DNA from: Methylopila turkensis
GTDB taxonomy: Bacteria > Pseudomonadota > Alphaproteobacteria > Rhizobiales > Methylopilaceae
Assembly (NCBI RefSeq): GCF_027922325.1
Contig: NZ_BSFL01000001.1
Location: 987,610-1,051,609 of the forward strand
Length of the DNA stretch: 64,000 bases
Direction: 5' to 3'
Shown here: positions 44,005 to 54,508 of the stretch, one piece after another
Layout of the letters: each line of letters starts with the position of its first letter
Position numbering within the stretch: the first letter of the stretch is position 1
Notes under the pieces: model-generated
What the model saw: only the letters and a program-made list of their open reading frames with translations
Databases searched by the model: none
Told to the model about the DNA's origin: nothing
Translations under genes and position numbers: made by a program

Positions 44005-45077
44005 CGCCGCTCGCCCGCGAGATCGCCGCGACGATCGCGCAGGACGGGCCGATCACCGTTGCGCGCTACATGGCGCTCTGCCTCGGCCACCCCGTCCACG
44101 GCTACTACGCGACCCGCGACCCGTTCGGCGCCGGCGGCGACTTCGTCACCGCGCCGGAAGTGAGCCAGATGTTCGGCGAACTGCTCGGGCTGTGGTGCGC
44201 CGAGGTCTGGCGGCGCATGGGGGAGCCGTCGCGGGTCGCGCTGATCGAGCTCGGGCCGGGCCGGGGAACGCTGATGGCCGACGCGCTGCGGGCGGCGAAG
44301 GTCGCGCCCGGCTTCCGCGAGGCGATCACGGTCGCGTTGGTCGAGACCAGCCCCACGCTGCGCGAGATCCAGCGCAAAACGCTGGAGCCAAGCGGCGCCC
44401 ACGTCCGCTGGGCCGCGACGATCGAGGAGGCGCTCGACGCCCCCCTCCCCGCGCTCGTCCTCGCCAACGAGTTCTTCGACGCGCTGCCCGTCCGCCAGTT
44501 CGTGCGGACCGAGGCCGGCTGGCGCGAGCGGCTGGTGGGGCTCGCGGACGGCGCGCTCGCCTTCGGGCTCGCCGCCGAACCGCCGGCCGACCTGCCGCTG
44601 CCCGAACGGCCCGCTGGCGCGACGCTCGAGCTCAACCCCGAGGGCCTCGCGGTCGCGGCGCGGATCGGCGCCCATGTGGCGGCCCATGGCGGCGCGGCGC
44701 TCGCGATCGACTACGGCGAGGGCCGTTCCGCCGGCGACACGCTGCAGGCCGTCCGCGGCCATCGCTTCGTCGATCCGCTCGGCGATCCGGGCGAGGCCGA
44801 CCTGACGGCGCAGGTGGATTTCGGCGCGCTCGGCCGGGCCGCGCGCGGCGCCGGCGCCGCCGTGACGCCCCTTCTCCCGCAGGCCGATCTGCTGGAGCGA
44901 CTCGGCCTCGCCGCCCGCGCGACGGCGCTCAAAGCCCGCGCGACGCCGGCGCAGGCGGAGGCGATCGACGCCGCCGTCCTGCGTCTCACCGACCGGGCGC
45001 CGAAGGCCATGGGCGCGCTGTTCAAGGCGCTCGCCTTCGCCGATCCTCGCCTCGGTCCCCTCCCCGCCTTCGATTAA
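44001..45077 (+). CDS. MidA/NDUFAF7-type SAM-dependent methyltransferase
   Basis: 358 residues from the ATG inside the lgt stop. Contains RYMALCLGHPVHGYYATRDPFGAGGDFVTAPEVSQMFGELLG and the SAM-binding ELGPGRGTLMADALRAA, then LANEFFDALPVRQFV. Mitochondrial relatives methylate an Arg of a complex I subunit during assembly; bacterial members are thought similar. Coupling to lgt and pgeF is common in alphaproteobacteria. Confidence 0.92.
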   Translation: MTPLAREIAATIAQDGPITVARYMALCLGHPVHGYYATRDPFGAGGDFVTAPEVSQMFGELLGLWCAEVWRRMGEPSRVALIELGPGRGTLMADALRAAKVAPGFREAITVALVETSPTLREIQRKTLEPSGAHVRWAATIEEALDAPLPALVLANEFFDALPVRQFVRTEAGWRERLVGLADGALAFGLAAEPPADLPLPERPAGATLELNPEGLAVAARIGAHVAAHGGAALAIDYGEGRSAGDTLQAVRGHRFVDPLGDPGEADLTAQVDFGALGRAARGAGAAVTPLLPQADLLERLGLAARATALKARATPAQAEAIDAAVLRLTDRAPKAMGALFKALAFADPRLGPLPAFD

Positions 45078-45101
45078 GGCCCCCTGACGGAGCAAGCCCC
45101 G

Positions 45102-45884
45102 ATGACGTCAGCCGTCCCGACCGTCCAGTCCGAAGCGCTCGGCCGTCTGAACGGCGTGCGCCACGCCTTCTTCACCCGCCAGGGCGGGGTCTCCTCCGGC
45201 CTGCTCGCGAGCCTGAACGGCGGGCTCGGCGCCGAGGACGACCCGGCCAACGTGCATGAGAACCGCGCCCGCATGGCCTCCGCGCTCGGCCTCACGCCGG
45301 GGACGCTCGCGCTGCCGTGGCAGGTGCACTCCGCGGATGTCGCGGTCGCGACCGCGCCGTGGAGCCGCGAGGAGGCGCCGCGGGTCGACGCCGTCGTCAC
45401 CGCGACGCCCGGCCTCGCCGCGGCGGTGACGGTCGCCGACTGCGGGCCGATCCTGTTCGCGGACGCCGAGGCCGGCGTGGTGGCGGCGGCCCATGCCGGC
45501 TGGCAGGGCGCGTTCAAGGGCGTCGCGGAGGCGACGCTCGCGACGATGGAGACGCTCGGCGCGCGGCGGGAGCGGGTCACGGCCGTGCTCGGTCCCTGCA
45601 TCCGGCAGGCGAGCTACGAGGTCGGACCCGAATTCACGGCGCGGTTCGTGGCCGCCGACGAGGACAACGCCCGCTTCTTCGAGCCGTCGGGCAAGCCCGG
45701 CCACGCGCTGTTCGACCTCGCGGCCTACATCGTGGCGCGGCTTCGGGCGGCGGGCGTCGGGACGGTGGACGACGTCGGCCTCGACACCTACGCCGACGAG
45801 CAGCGCTTCTTCAGCTACCGCCGCGCCACCCATCGCGGCGAGGCCGATTACGGCCGGCTCGTCGCCGCGATCGCGCTCGCCTGA
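45102..45884 (+). CDS. pgeF: Peptidoglycan editing factor PgeF (YfiH/laccase-domain)
   Basis: 260 residues. Metal ligands in the family motifs: LPWQVHSADVA (His), VTVADCGPILFAD (Cys), VVAAAHAGWQGAFKGV (His), and GPCIRQASYEV. Removes misincorporated L-Ser from peptidoglycan precursors in characterised members; older annotations call it a polyphenol oxidase. Third gene of the lgt run, 24 bp after the methyltransferase. Confidence 0.94.
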   Translation: MTSAVPTVQSEALGRLNGVRHAFFTRQGGVSSGLLASLNGGLGAEDDPANVHENRARMASALGLTPGTLALPWQVHSADVAVATAPWSREEAPRVDAVVTATPGLAAAVTVADCGPILFADAEAGVVAAAHAGWQGAFKGVAEATLATMETLGARRERVTAVLGPCIRQASYEVGPEFTARFVAADEDNARFFEPSGKPGHALFDLAAYIVARLRAAGVGTVDDVGLDTYADEQRFFSYRRATHRGEADYGRLVAAIALA

Positions 45885-46045
45885 ACGCGTCCGCGTTAAC
45901 CCGGCGTGCGCCGCGAGCGATGTAGTCATGCGTGCACAAGAGGCCGGCCGCTGTTGAGGCCATCTGGAATTGTTGTTAAGAGCCGCACGGTTTTCCGGCC
46001 TCCCGGCCGCGTGATGACCGGGCGCTTGATCAGGGTAGCAACGGA

Positions 46046-46978
<933 letters not shown>

Positions 46979-47007
46979 GGCGATCCGGCGGACGACGCGC
47001 GGTGGAG

Positions 47008-47457
47008 CTACGCCGCCAGCGCGATGCACGTGTCGACCACCACGAGCGGCACGTACAGCAGGGCGACGCCCGCGTAGTGCGGCCGGCGCTTCGCGAAGAA
47101 CGCGACGAGCGGCAGCGCGATCATCGGCAGGTCGACGAGGGACGCGAGCGACATCAGCGGCGCGTCGTAGAACGCGGCGTTCGCGACGAAGCCTAGGATG
47201 AGATACGACGACAGGCACAGCAGCGCGTAACGTCCGTTCGTTTCGTAATATTGACGAAGTCCGAGCTGCTCGTCCTCGCTGCGGCTGGGCAGCAGAAGGG
47301 CGGCGGACAGAAACAGCATCATCGTCAGCAGCGAAACCCAGTCCGGCGGCGAGACGCGGCGAATCCGGAAGACGGTGACGAGGCCAAGCAGGAGACGCGT
47401 GACCGACAAGCCCAGCACCATCGACAGAACCGTCGCAATGATGGGAAAGTTGGCCAA
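47008..47457 (-). CDS. Small integral membrane protein, unknown function
   Basis: 149 residues from a TTG start supported by GGAG six bases upstream. Four hydrophobic segments (about 5-28, 42-57, 78-98, 105-145) with a short charged loop RSEDEQLGLRQYYETNGRY between the second and third. No family recognised. Convergent with prs, 29 bp apart, and divergent from the MHYT gene. Confidence 0.7.
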   Translation of the reverse strand: MANFPIIATVLSMVLGLSVTRLLLGLVTVFRIRRVSPPDWVSLLTMMLFLSAALLLPSRSEDEQLGLRQYYETNGRYALLCLSSYLILGFVANAAFYDAPLMSLASLVDLPMIALPLVAFFAKRRPHYAGVALLYVPLVVVDTCIALAA

Positions 47458-47645
47458 GGGCGTCTCCGCGGCGGCCGCCGTCCGGCGCGCCCCGTCTCAG
47501 GGGCTTCGGATCGCGCGGCCTGCGACCCGACGCCCGAACGACGAGCCATCGGGATAGGCGCTAAGCCCGCCTGCGACAACACTTTCTTCAGCAGCGACTT
47601 GTATAGTTTGCGATAACATTTCTGTCGCGCCTTCTAGGTCACCGT

Positions 47646-50066
47646 ATGCTCAAGGTTGTCGGCTGTTTCGTTGAGGACCACGACCTCCGGCTGGTCCTCC
47701 TCGCCGCGCTGATCTGCGCGGTCGCGGCGGTGGCGACCATCAAGCTGCTGCGGCACGCCTTGCTCCAGGACAGCCGGATGCGCGCCGTCTGGCTCGGCGT
47801 GGCGGCGATCGCCGGCGGCTTCGGCGTCTGGGCCACGCATTTCGTCGCCATGCTCGCCTTCTCGCCGGACGCGCCCAGCGGCTACGACGTCTCGCTCACG
47901 GCGACGTCGCTTGCGCTGGCGATCGGCGCGACCGGCGTCGGGCTCGCGGTGGCGAGTTGGCGCGGCGTCTACGCCTCGATCGGCGGCGCGATCGTCGGCG
48001 CCGGCGTCGCCGCCATGCACTTCACCGGCATGGCGGCGTTCGAGATCGCGGGCCGGATCGACTGGGACATGGGGCTCGTGGCCTGGGCGATCGGCCTCGG
48101 CGCGACGCTCGGCGCGATGGCGTTCGCGACCGCTCTTCGCAACGACAAGCGCAGCGTTCGCCGGGAGCTCTACGCCGCCGGACTGCTGGTGCTCGCCATC
48201 TGCTCGCTGCACTTCACGGCCATGGGCGCGCTGACGATCACGCCGGATCCGCGCATCGTGATCCCCGAGAACTCTCTGCCGACGACCTGGATCGCGGCGG
48301 CGGTGGCGACCGTCAGCCTGCTCATCCTGCTCCTGGCCACGGCGGCGCTGCTGCTCGACATCCGCGACCTCCGCCGTCTGCAGCGGGAAGCGGAGCGGAT
48401 GCGCAGCCTGTCGAACGCCTCCGTCGAAGGTCTGCTCGTGGTGCGCGACGGCGTCATCGTGAACGCCAACGAAACCTTCGCGGCGCTTTCGGGGGTTTCG
48501 ACCGAAGCGCTCGCCGGTCAGAAGCTCGCGGCCTACCTGCCGGGGATCGACGCGGCGGCGATCCTCGCCGGCGCCTCGATCGAGGGAGACATGCTCGGGG
48601 CCGGGGGCGCCAGCCTCCCGGTCGAGATTCTGGCGCGAAGGCTCGACGACGCCCCGAAGCCGCTGGTCGCCGTGGCGGTCCGCGATCTGCGCGCGCGGCG
48701 GAAGGCGGAAAGCGACATCTACTTTCTGGCGCATCACGACCCGCTCACGGGGATCGCCAACCGCTCGACCTTCCATGAGAGGCTGGACCGCGCCCTAGAG
48801 TCGGCGAGGGAAGCCGGCGGCCAGGTCGCCGTGCTGGGCATCGACCTCGACCGCTTCAAGGACGTCAACGACCTGTTCGGCCACGCCGCCGGCGACGCCG
48901 TGCTGCGCCAGGTGGCCGAGATCCTGCGCGCGGCGGTTCCCGCGGGAGATTGCGTGGCGCGGGTCGGCGGCGACGAGTTCGCCGTGCTCGCCACGGTCGC
49001 GAACCCCGACGAGGCGGAGGCTCTCGCCCGCGCGATCCTCCGGCGCGCGCAAGGCGGGCTCGATCAATCGGGCGACGGCTCGATCGGCCTCAGCATCGGC
49101 GTCGCGATCTTCCCGCGGGACAGCGGCGAGCGCGAGACCCTGCTGTCCTACGCCGACATGGCGCTCTACCGCGCCAAGCACGAGGGCCGCGGGCGCTGCT
49201 GCGTCTTCGAACCTGCGATGAGCGCCGAGCTGCATGACCGGCGCCTGCTGGAGCACGAGTTGCGCGGCGCGATCGGCCGAGGCGAGCTTGCGCTCGCCTT
49301 CCAGCCGCAGATGGACGTCGCCTCCGGCGCGATCGTCGGCTTCGAGGCGCTCGCCCGCTGGAGCCATCCGATCCGCGGCCCCGTCTCGCCGGCCTTGTTC
49401 ATTCCGCTCGCCGAGGAGAGCGGCGCCATCCTCGAGATCGGCGAATGGGTGCTGCGCCACGCCTGCCTCGAGGCGGCGGGCTGGGCGAGCCCGCTGACGA
49501 TCGCGGTCAACGTGTCGGCCGTGCAGCTGCACTCGACATCCTTTTGGGACCAGGTGCATCGCGCGCTGTTCGAAACCGGGCTGCCGGCCGCGCGGTTGGA
49601 GCTTGAGGTCACCGAGACCGCGCTCATCCGCGACCTGCCGCGCGCGCTCAACACGCTGCGGCGGCTGAAGGCGCTCGGCGTGCGCATCGCCATGGACGAT
49701 TTCGGCACCGGCTACTCGTCGCTCTCCAACCTGCGCGCCTTCCCGTTCGACAAGATCAAGATCGACGCGTCCTTCGTGAAGTCGGTCGACGGCAACCCGC
49801 AGGCGGCGGCGATCGTGCGCTCGGTGCTGGGCCTCGGCCGCGGTCTCGGGCTTCCGGTGCTGGCGGAAGGGGTGGAGACCGAAGCCGAGATGACCTTTCT
49901 TCGCGCGGAGAACTGCGCCGGCGCGCAGGGCTACCTGTTCGGCCGGCCGGGCCCTATCGAGAGCTTCGCGAGCGTCACCGGCCTCGCCGGCGCGCCCGCG
50001 GCGGGCCACACGCCGCCCGAACCTGCGACGGGCGCCGAGGCGAATTCCTTGCAGACGGCCGCGTAA
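47646..50066 (+). CDS. MHYT-PAS-GGDEF-EAL cyclic-di-GMP regulator
   Basis: 806 residues. Seven-helix MHYT sensor (about 10-245) with the repeats WATHFVAMLAF, AMHFTGMAAFE and SLHFTAMGAL, thought to bind a metal and sense a gas or redox signal; a PAS-like part (about 250-350); GGDEF domain with intact VGGDEF near 440; EAL domain with FEALARW near 560 and the DDFGTGYSSL loop near 685. Both catalytic motifs look intact, so it may make and break c-di-GMP, controlling motility or attachment. Confidence 0.95.
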   Translation: MLKVVGCFVEDHDLRLVLLAALICAVAAVATIKLLRHALLQDSRMRAVWLGVAAIAGGFGVWATHFVAMLAFSPDAPSGYDVSLTATSLALAIGATGVGLAVASWRGVYASIGGAIVGAGVAAMHFTGMAAFEIAGRIDWDMGLVAWAIGLGATLGAMAFATALRNDKRSVRRELYAAGLLVLAICSLHFTAMGALTITPDPRIVIPENSLPTTWIAAAVATVSLLILLLATAALLLDIRDLRRLQREAERMRSLSNASVEGLLVVRDGVIVNANETFAALSGVSTEALAGQKLAAYLPGIDAAAILAGASIEGDMLGAGGASLPVEILARRLDDAPKPLVAVAVRDLRARRKAESDIYFLAHHDPLTGIANRSTFHERLDRALESAREAGGQVAVLGIDLDRFKDVNDLFGHAAGDAVLRQVAEILRAAVPAGDCVARVGGDEFAVLATVANPDEAEALARAILRRAQGGLDQSGDGSIGLSIGVAIFPRDSGERETLLSYADMALYRAKHEGRGRCCVFEPAMSAELHDRRLLEHELRGAIGRGELALAFQPQMDVASGAIVGFEALARWSHPIRGPVSPALFIPLAEESGAILEIGEWVLRHACLEAAGWASPLTIAVNVSAVQLHSTSFWDQVHRALFETGLPAARLELEVTETALIRDLPRALNTLRRLKALGVRIAMDDFGTGYSSLSNLRAFPFDKIKIDASFVKSVDGNPQAAAIVRSVLGLGRGLGLPVLAEGVETEAEMTFLRAENCAGAQGYLFGRPGPIESFASVTGLAGAPAAGHTPPEPATGAEANSLQTAA

Positions 50067-50072
50067 GCGGCG

Positions 50073-50912
50073 CTATGTCCGCCGCGCCGCGGACGGCGGG
50101 CGGCCGGTGATGCGGCGGAACAGACGAGCGAAATGGCTCGGGCTCGCGAAGCCGACCGCCGCGGCCGCCTCGACGACGTCGGCGCCGCCGCGCAGCAGCG
50201 CCTCCGCCCGCGCGATCCGGCGCTCGGTGACGAAGCCCAGCGGCGAGACCCCCGTGGTTTCGCGGAACACCCGGTGGAAATGGCCGGACGACATCTCGGC
50301 GATCGCCGCAAGCTCCGCGATCGCGAGCGGACGGTGGAGATGGGCCTCGACGAAGGCCGTCACCCGCTTCAGCCGCCACGGGGCGAGCCGCGACGCGGCC
50401 TGGGCGGGCGCCGCGGCGTAGCGGCTCGCCATGTAGCGACCGAGCGCATAGGCCAAGGTCTCTCCATAGGCGGGATCGAGAACGCCGGCTGACTGCTGCG
50501 CGCGATCCAGCTCGCAGACCAGCGCGCGCACGAACGGGTCGTCCGCATTGCTGAACGGCGCGAAGACCGGCGGCCGGCCTTCGAAAACCGAGGGCGCCAG
50601 CGCGACCGACGCCCATTCGGCCTCCACGTCCTGAAGCCGGATCCGGCGTTCGCAGTCCGGCGGCGCCAGCGACACCGCGCCCGCGAAGTCCGTCCCATCG
50701 TAGCGGTGACCGCAGTCCGAGCGCACCTCGAGCCGCCGCGCGCCGCCCCGTAGCGTCACCAGCAGGATGAGGTCGGCCGAGCGTGTCACGCCCTCGACCG
50801 ATCGCGTCAGGGCGCGCCGGCCGGCGTCGAACCGCCCGCCGGGCCACACGGCGCTGCGGCGGTCGGAGGCTTCCGGCTCGTGAACGCGACGGTACATCGT
50901 CGTATGGCCCAT
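50073..50912 (-). CDS. AraC-family transcriptional regulator
   Basis: 279 residues. C-terminal double HTH (about 180-275): LAIAELAAIAEMSSGHFHRVFRETTGVSPLGFVTERRIARAEALL then VVEAAAAVGFASPSHFARLFRRITGRPP. The N-terminal half has no recognised ligand fold. Divergent from the aldo-keto reductase gene with 134 bp between starts, its likely target. Confidence 0.92.
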   Translation of the reverse strand: MGHTTMYRRVHEPEASDRRSAVWPGGRFDAGRRALTRSVEGVTRSADLILLVTLRGGARRLEVRSDCGHRYDGTDFAGAVSLAPPDCERRIRLQDVEAEWASVALAPSVFEGRPPVFAPFSNADDPFVRALVCELDRAQQSAGVLDPAYGETLAYALGRYMASRYAAAPAQAASRLAPWRLKRVTAFVEAHLHRPLAIAELAAIAEMSSGHFHRVFRETTGVSPLGFVTERRIARAEALLRGGADVVEAAAAVGFASPSHFARLFRRITGRPPSAARRT

Positions 50913-51046
50913 GATCAGCGCAAACCCTCGGCCGCGCCTGCGGATTCCGTCAGGATCCCGGCTGCCCGGTCAGGATCGCGCGCGCGGCGGCGTCCGACAA
51001 TAGTCTAGTTCGTACGGGCTCGCCGAACATCCCGAGGATCAAGCCC

Positions 51047-52114
51047 ATGGCCCCCCGCCCGCTCGCCCCGAACCGCCGCGCCTTTCTCGGAGGGTCCGCC
51101 GCCGCGCTCGCGGCGGCGACGGTCGTCACGCCCGCCGCGCTGACGGCGTCCCCCGCCGCGGCGCAGAGCGCCGCAGGGCCTGCGCTGACGCGGCGCATCC
51201 CCTCCTCGGGCGAGGAGATTCCCGCGGTCGGGCTCGGCACCTTCCTCGCCTTCGACCTGACGCCCGGGCAGAAGCGCGAACACCTGTTCGAGGTCACGAA
51301 GCGGTTCTGGGAGGCGGGCGGCCGCGTGGTGGACACCTCCCCGCTCTACGGAACCGGTGAAATCACCACCGGCGACGCCCTGATCGCGATCGGCGCCAAC
51401 CAGCAGGCCTTCGTCGCCAACAAGCTGTGGTCGACCGGCGAGTTCCTCGCCGACGACAGCCACGCGGTCCGCAGCCTCGACCAGAGCCTCGGCCGGCTGT
51501 GGCGCGACAAGATCGACCTGATGCAGTGCCACAGCCTCGTCAACGCCGAAGTCATGATCCCGCTGATGCAGGCGTGGAAGAAGGAGGGCCGGATCCGCTA
51601 CGTCGGCGCGACCCATTACGAGAACCCGCATCACGCGGTGCTCGCGAGCTGGATCGCCCGCGGCAAGCTCGACGTCGTGCAGGTGAACTACTCGATCTTC
51701 AACCGCGCCGCGGAGGAGACCGTGCTGAAGGAGGCCGAGGCCCGCGGCTGCGCCGTGCTCGTGAACATGCCGTTCGAAAAGGCGCGGCTGTTCAAGGCGG
51801 TGGAGGGCCAGCCGCTGCCGGCCTTCGCAAGCGAGATCGGCGCCGCGACCTGGGCCGCGTTCTTCCTGAAATGGGTGCTTGGCCACCCGGCCGTGACCTG
51901 CGTCATCCCCGCGACCTCGGACCCGGAGCACGCCTCCGAGAACATGGCCGCGCTGCGGGGGCCGCTGCCCGACGCCGCGATGCGCGCCCGCATGGCGCGG
52001 CACATGGAGACGATCCCCGCCTTCGCCGAGATCGGCAAGCAGCCGTGGTATCCCGGCAAGCGCTATCCCGGCCTAATCGCCCGGGCGCAGGCCGCGATCC
52101 GCGCGCGCGGCTGA
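51047..52114 (+). CDS. Aldo/keto reductase with Tat signal peptide
   Basis: 355 residues. Twin-arginine signal NRRAFLGGSAAALAAATVV with cleavage near SPAAAQS, so it is exported folded with cofactor. AKR barrel: RVVDTSPLYGTGE (Asp and Tyr), FVANKLW (Lys) and DLMQCHSLV (His) supply the catalytic tetrad. Reduces an aldehyde or ketone with NAD(P)H, unusual for a periplasmic enzyme and seen in a minority Tat-exported subgroup. Divergent AraC regulator. Confidence 0.9.
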   Translation: MAPRPLAPNRRAFLGGSAAALAAATVVTPAALTASPAAAQSAAGPALTRRIPSSGEEIPAVGLGTFLAFDLTPGQKREHLFEVTKRFWEAGGRVVDTSPLYGTGEITTGDALIAIGANQQAFVANKLWSTGEFLADDSHAVRSLDQSLGRLWRDKIDLMQCHSLVNAEVMIPLMQAWKKEGRIRYVGATHYENPHHAVLASWIARGKLDVVQVNYSIFNRAAEETVLKEAEARGCAVLVNMPFEKARLFKAVEGQPLPAFASEIGAATWAAFFLKWVLGHPAVTCVIPATSDPEHASENMAALRGPLPDAAMRARMARHMETIPAFAEIGKQPWYPGKRYPGLIARAQAAIRARG

Positions 52115-52164
52115 CCGGTCTCGGCGCCGGCGACGCTGCGACCCAGCCTCCCAGGACCCATGGT

Positions 52165-52240
52165 TTCGTCGAGGGCGACGGCGGCGTTGATCCGCACATG
52201 GCGGACACGCGACGACTGACGGCGGCGCGCGTCATCGGCC
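52165..52240 (-). pseudogene. Possible decayed 3' fragment of a paralogue of the 54.1-kb secreted gene
   Basis: Minus-strand translation gives RVRHVRINAAVALDE, close to RVRRVRVNADVPLYE of the small secreted protein encoded at 54087-54440. At DNA level cggcgttga-ccgcac--ggcgga-c-cgcgacg is shared. Stops and frame breaks surround it. Homology over so short a stretch is suggestive, not proven. Confidence 0.4.
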
Positions 52241-52284
52241 TACCGCACCGAGGGGTAGTCGCCCGCCGCCAAGGCGGTGCAGCC

Positions 52285-52379
52285 CGAGAAGAACGTCAAC
52301 GTCGTCTCGATCGCGACGCTGACGGCGAGGCCAGCGCCCGCACATGGTCGGAAGCGTCAGAGCCAGGCCTGTTGATTGA
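52285..52379 (+). pseudogene. Decayed copy of the 3' end of prs
   Basis: Matches the last ~94 bases of prs (46885-46978), including an exact 23-base identity (46897-46919 versus 52300-52322) and the same closing GCCTGTT...TGA, with small indels that break the frame. Translation begins KNVNVVSIATL versus [11 protein letters not shown]. Upstream sequence (AAKAVQPE versus ATEAVRVA) is also similar. The rest of prs is absent. Confidence 0.7.
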
Positions 52380-52563
52380 AATAATCGATCGAAATCTTCA
52401 CCCCCGCTCGTTACTTCGCCATACGGGACATCGTGCGTAATGATACTTAGCCAAAATTTTACTATTATTTTAATTATCAGCGCCAGCTTCGCTCAAGCGA
52501 CGAAAACTTTTTCCGGCGTTGTCTTGCCGGGGTCGCCAAGAATTCTCCCACTGAGTGAGAACG

Positions 52564-54042
52564 ATGACGCAATTCCTGTCCTCGACGGCGCAACGCACGC
52601 TTGAGGCGTTCGACAGATCACAAGCTATGATCGAGTTCGAACTCGACGGCACGATCATCACCGCCAACGAGGCGTTTCTCCGCGCCGTCGGCTATCGGCT
52701 GGACGAGTTGCGCGGCCAGAAGCACGCGATGCTGGTCGCCGCGTCCGAGCGCCAGAACCGAGAGTATGTGGAGTTCTGGGAGCGCCTCCGCCGCGGAGAG
52801 TTCGTTCGCGCCGAGTTCCGGCGGATCGCTTCGGGCGGCCGCGTGATCTGGCTGCAGGCCTCCTACAACCCGGTGTTCGACCGATCCGGCAAGCCGACCA
52901 AGATCGTGAAGATCGCGTCCGACGTCACCGAGCAGAAGACCCGCGCCGCCGAGCTTGAAAGCCAGCTCGCGGCGCTCGACCGCTCCACCGCGGTGATCCG
53001 GTTCGCGCCCGACGGCGAGATCCTCGACGCGAACCGCAACTTTCTCGACGCCGTCGGTTATGACGCGGCCGAGATCAAAGGTCGCCATCACAGCATGTTC
53101 ATGGAGCCGCCCGCGCGCGCCGGAGCCGACTATGCGCGGTTCTGGGACGCGCTGCGAGCGGGCGTGTTCCAGTCCGGCGAGTACAAGCGCATCGGCAAGG
53201 ACGGCCGAGAGATCTGGCTCCAGGCCACCTACAATCCCGTGCTGGACGCCGACGGCCGCACCGTCAGAATCATCAAGTTCGCCACCGACGTGACCGAGGC
53301 GGTGCGCGAGCGCATGCGCCGCGAGACGATCGTCCGGCAGATCGAGCGCGAGCTCGCGGAAGTGTCGCAGGCCGTGACGAACGCCCGCGACGAGGCTGCC
53401 GGCGCGGCCTCGGCCTCGGCCGAGACCTCGTCGAACGTCCAGTCGGTGGCGGCCGGCTCCGAGGAGCTCGCCCAGTCCGTCCAGCAGATCAACGCGCAGG
53501 TCGACACCGCGCTGTCGATCTCCACCAAGGCGGTCGGCGAGGCGGGACGCGCCAACGAGATCATGGTCGGCCTGTCGGAGACGGCGCGAAAGATCGGCGA
53601 CGTCGTCAAGCTCATCAACGGCGTCGCGGAGCAGACCAACCTGCTCGCCCTCAACGCGACGATCGAGGCGGCGCGGGCCGGCGAGGCCGGCAAGGGCTTC
53701 GCCGTGGTCGCGAGCGAGGTGAAGAGCTTGGCGAGCCAGACCGCCCGCGCGACCCAGGACATCTCCGCCCAGATCGTCGCGGTCCAGGCGTCGACGCAGG
53801 AGGCGGCTGACGCGATCGGCGCGATCGGCGCGACCATCGGCCAGATCAACGAGATCTCGTCCGGCATCGCCTTCGCGATGGAGCAGCAGGCCGCGGTGAC
53901 CCGCGAAATCGCGGTCTCCATGCAGACCGCGGCGCTCGGCGTCAGCTCCGTGACGCACAGCATGAACTCGATCTCGGGCGCGACCCAGCAGATCGACGCC
54001 GCCGCCCGCAACGTGCGCGAGGCCGCGGTTTCGATGATGTGA
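52564..54042 (+). CDS. Soluble PAS-PAS methyl-accepting chemotaxis protein
   Basis: 492 residues from the ATG at 52564 (an in-frame GTG at 52555 is possible). Two tandem PAS domains (about 10-120 and 130-245), each ending in an IWLQA(S/T)YNPV(F/L)D motif, then a chemoreceptor signalling domain with the hairpin tip [24 protein letters not shown]. No membrane helix, so cytoplasmic; the PAS pair probably binds flavin, haem or senses redox/energy state (Aer-like). An AT-rich promoter lies upstream. Confidence 0.94.
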   Translation: MTQFLSSTAQRTLEAFDRSQAMIEFELDGTIITANEAFLRAVGYRLDELRGQKHAMLVAASERQNREYVEFWERLRRGEFVRAEFRRIASGGRVIWLQASYNPVFDRSGKPTKIVKIASDVTEQKTRAAELESQLAALDRSTAVIRFAPDGEILDANRNFLDAVGYDAAEIKGRHHSMFMEPPARAGADYARFWDALRAGVFQSGEYKRIGKDGREIWLQATYNPVLDADGRTVRIIKFATDVTEAVRERMRRETIVRQIERELAEVSQAVTNARDEAAGAASASAETSSNVQSVAAGSEELAQSVQQINAQVDTALSISTKAVGEAGRANEIMVGLSETARKIGDVVKLINGVAEQTNLLALNATIEAARAGEAGKGFAVVASEVKSLASQTARATQDISAQIVAVQASTQEAADAIGAIGATIGQINEISSGIAFAMEQQAAVTREIAVSMQTAALGVSSVTHSMNSISGATQQIDAAARNVREAAVSMM

Positions 54043-54086
54043 GAGGGCGGCGCCTCCGCTCGAAGCCCCGTCCCGGGCGACCGGCC

Positions 54087-54440
54087 TCAGCGCCGGCCGC
54101 GGCGTGGCTCCGCCTCTTCGGCCTCATAGGCCTCGTAGAGCGGGACGTCGGCGTTGACCCGCACGCGGCGGACCCGCGACGGCAGCCGGCGCGACGTGAA
54201 CTCCGGCGGGAACAGGCCGGTCCCGTCGTCCTCCAGCAGCAGCCGCGGCCCGCGGGTGACGACGATCTGGTCCGCGGACCCCGGCAGCGCGACCTGCGGG
54301 CCGTAATAGGCCTCCGCCGCGCGGGTGACGCGATAGCGCTCCACCGGGCGCTCGCGAAGACCGCGCTCCGGCGGATCGGCGGCGAGCGCAGGAGCCGCGC
54401 CGAGGACGACACTCACGAGCAAGACGCCGCCGACGCGCAT
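54087..54440 (-). CDS. Small secreted hypothetical protein
   Basis: 117 residues from the ATG at 54440. Signal peptide (about 1-21; VGGVLLVSVVLGAAPALAAD). The mature part has no known domain; it shows paired segments VALPGSADQIVVTRGPRLLLEDDG and SRVRRVRVNADVPLYEAYE with an acidic-then-basic tail EEAEPRRGRR. Same strand as and downstream of the glycerophosphodiesterase, 68 bp away, so possibly co-transcribed. A decayed relative may lie at 52165-52240. Confidence 0.6.
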   Translation of the reverse strand: MRVGGVLLVSVVLGAAPALAADPPERGLRERPVERYRVTRAAEAYYGPQVALPGSADQIVVTRGPRLLLEDDGTGLFPPEFTSRRLPSRVRRVRVNADVPLYEAYEAEEAEPRRGRR

Positions 54441-54508
54441 GGGCCAAGGTCTCCGGGACAGACTGCCCGGAGACATGGCGCGCGGCGGCGGCGCGGCGAG
54501 TCCGCGCC

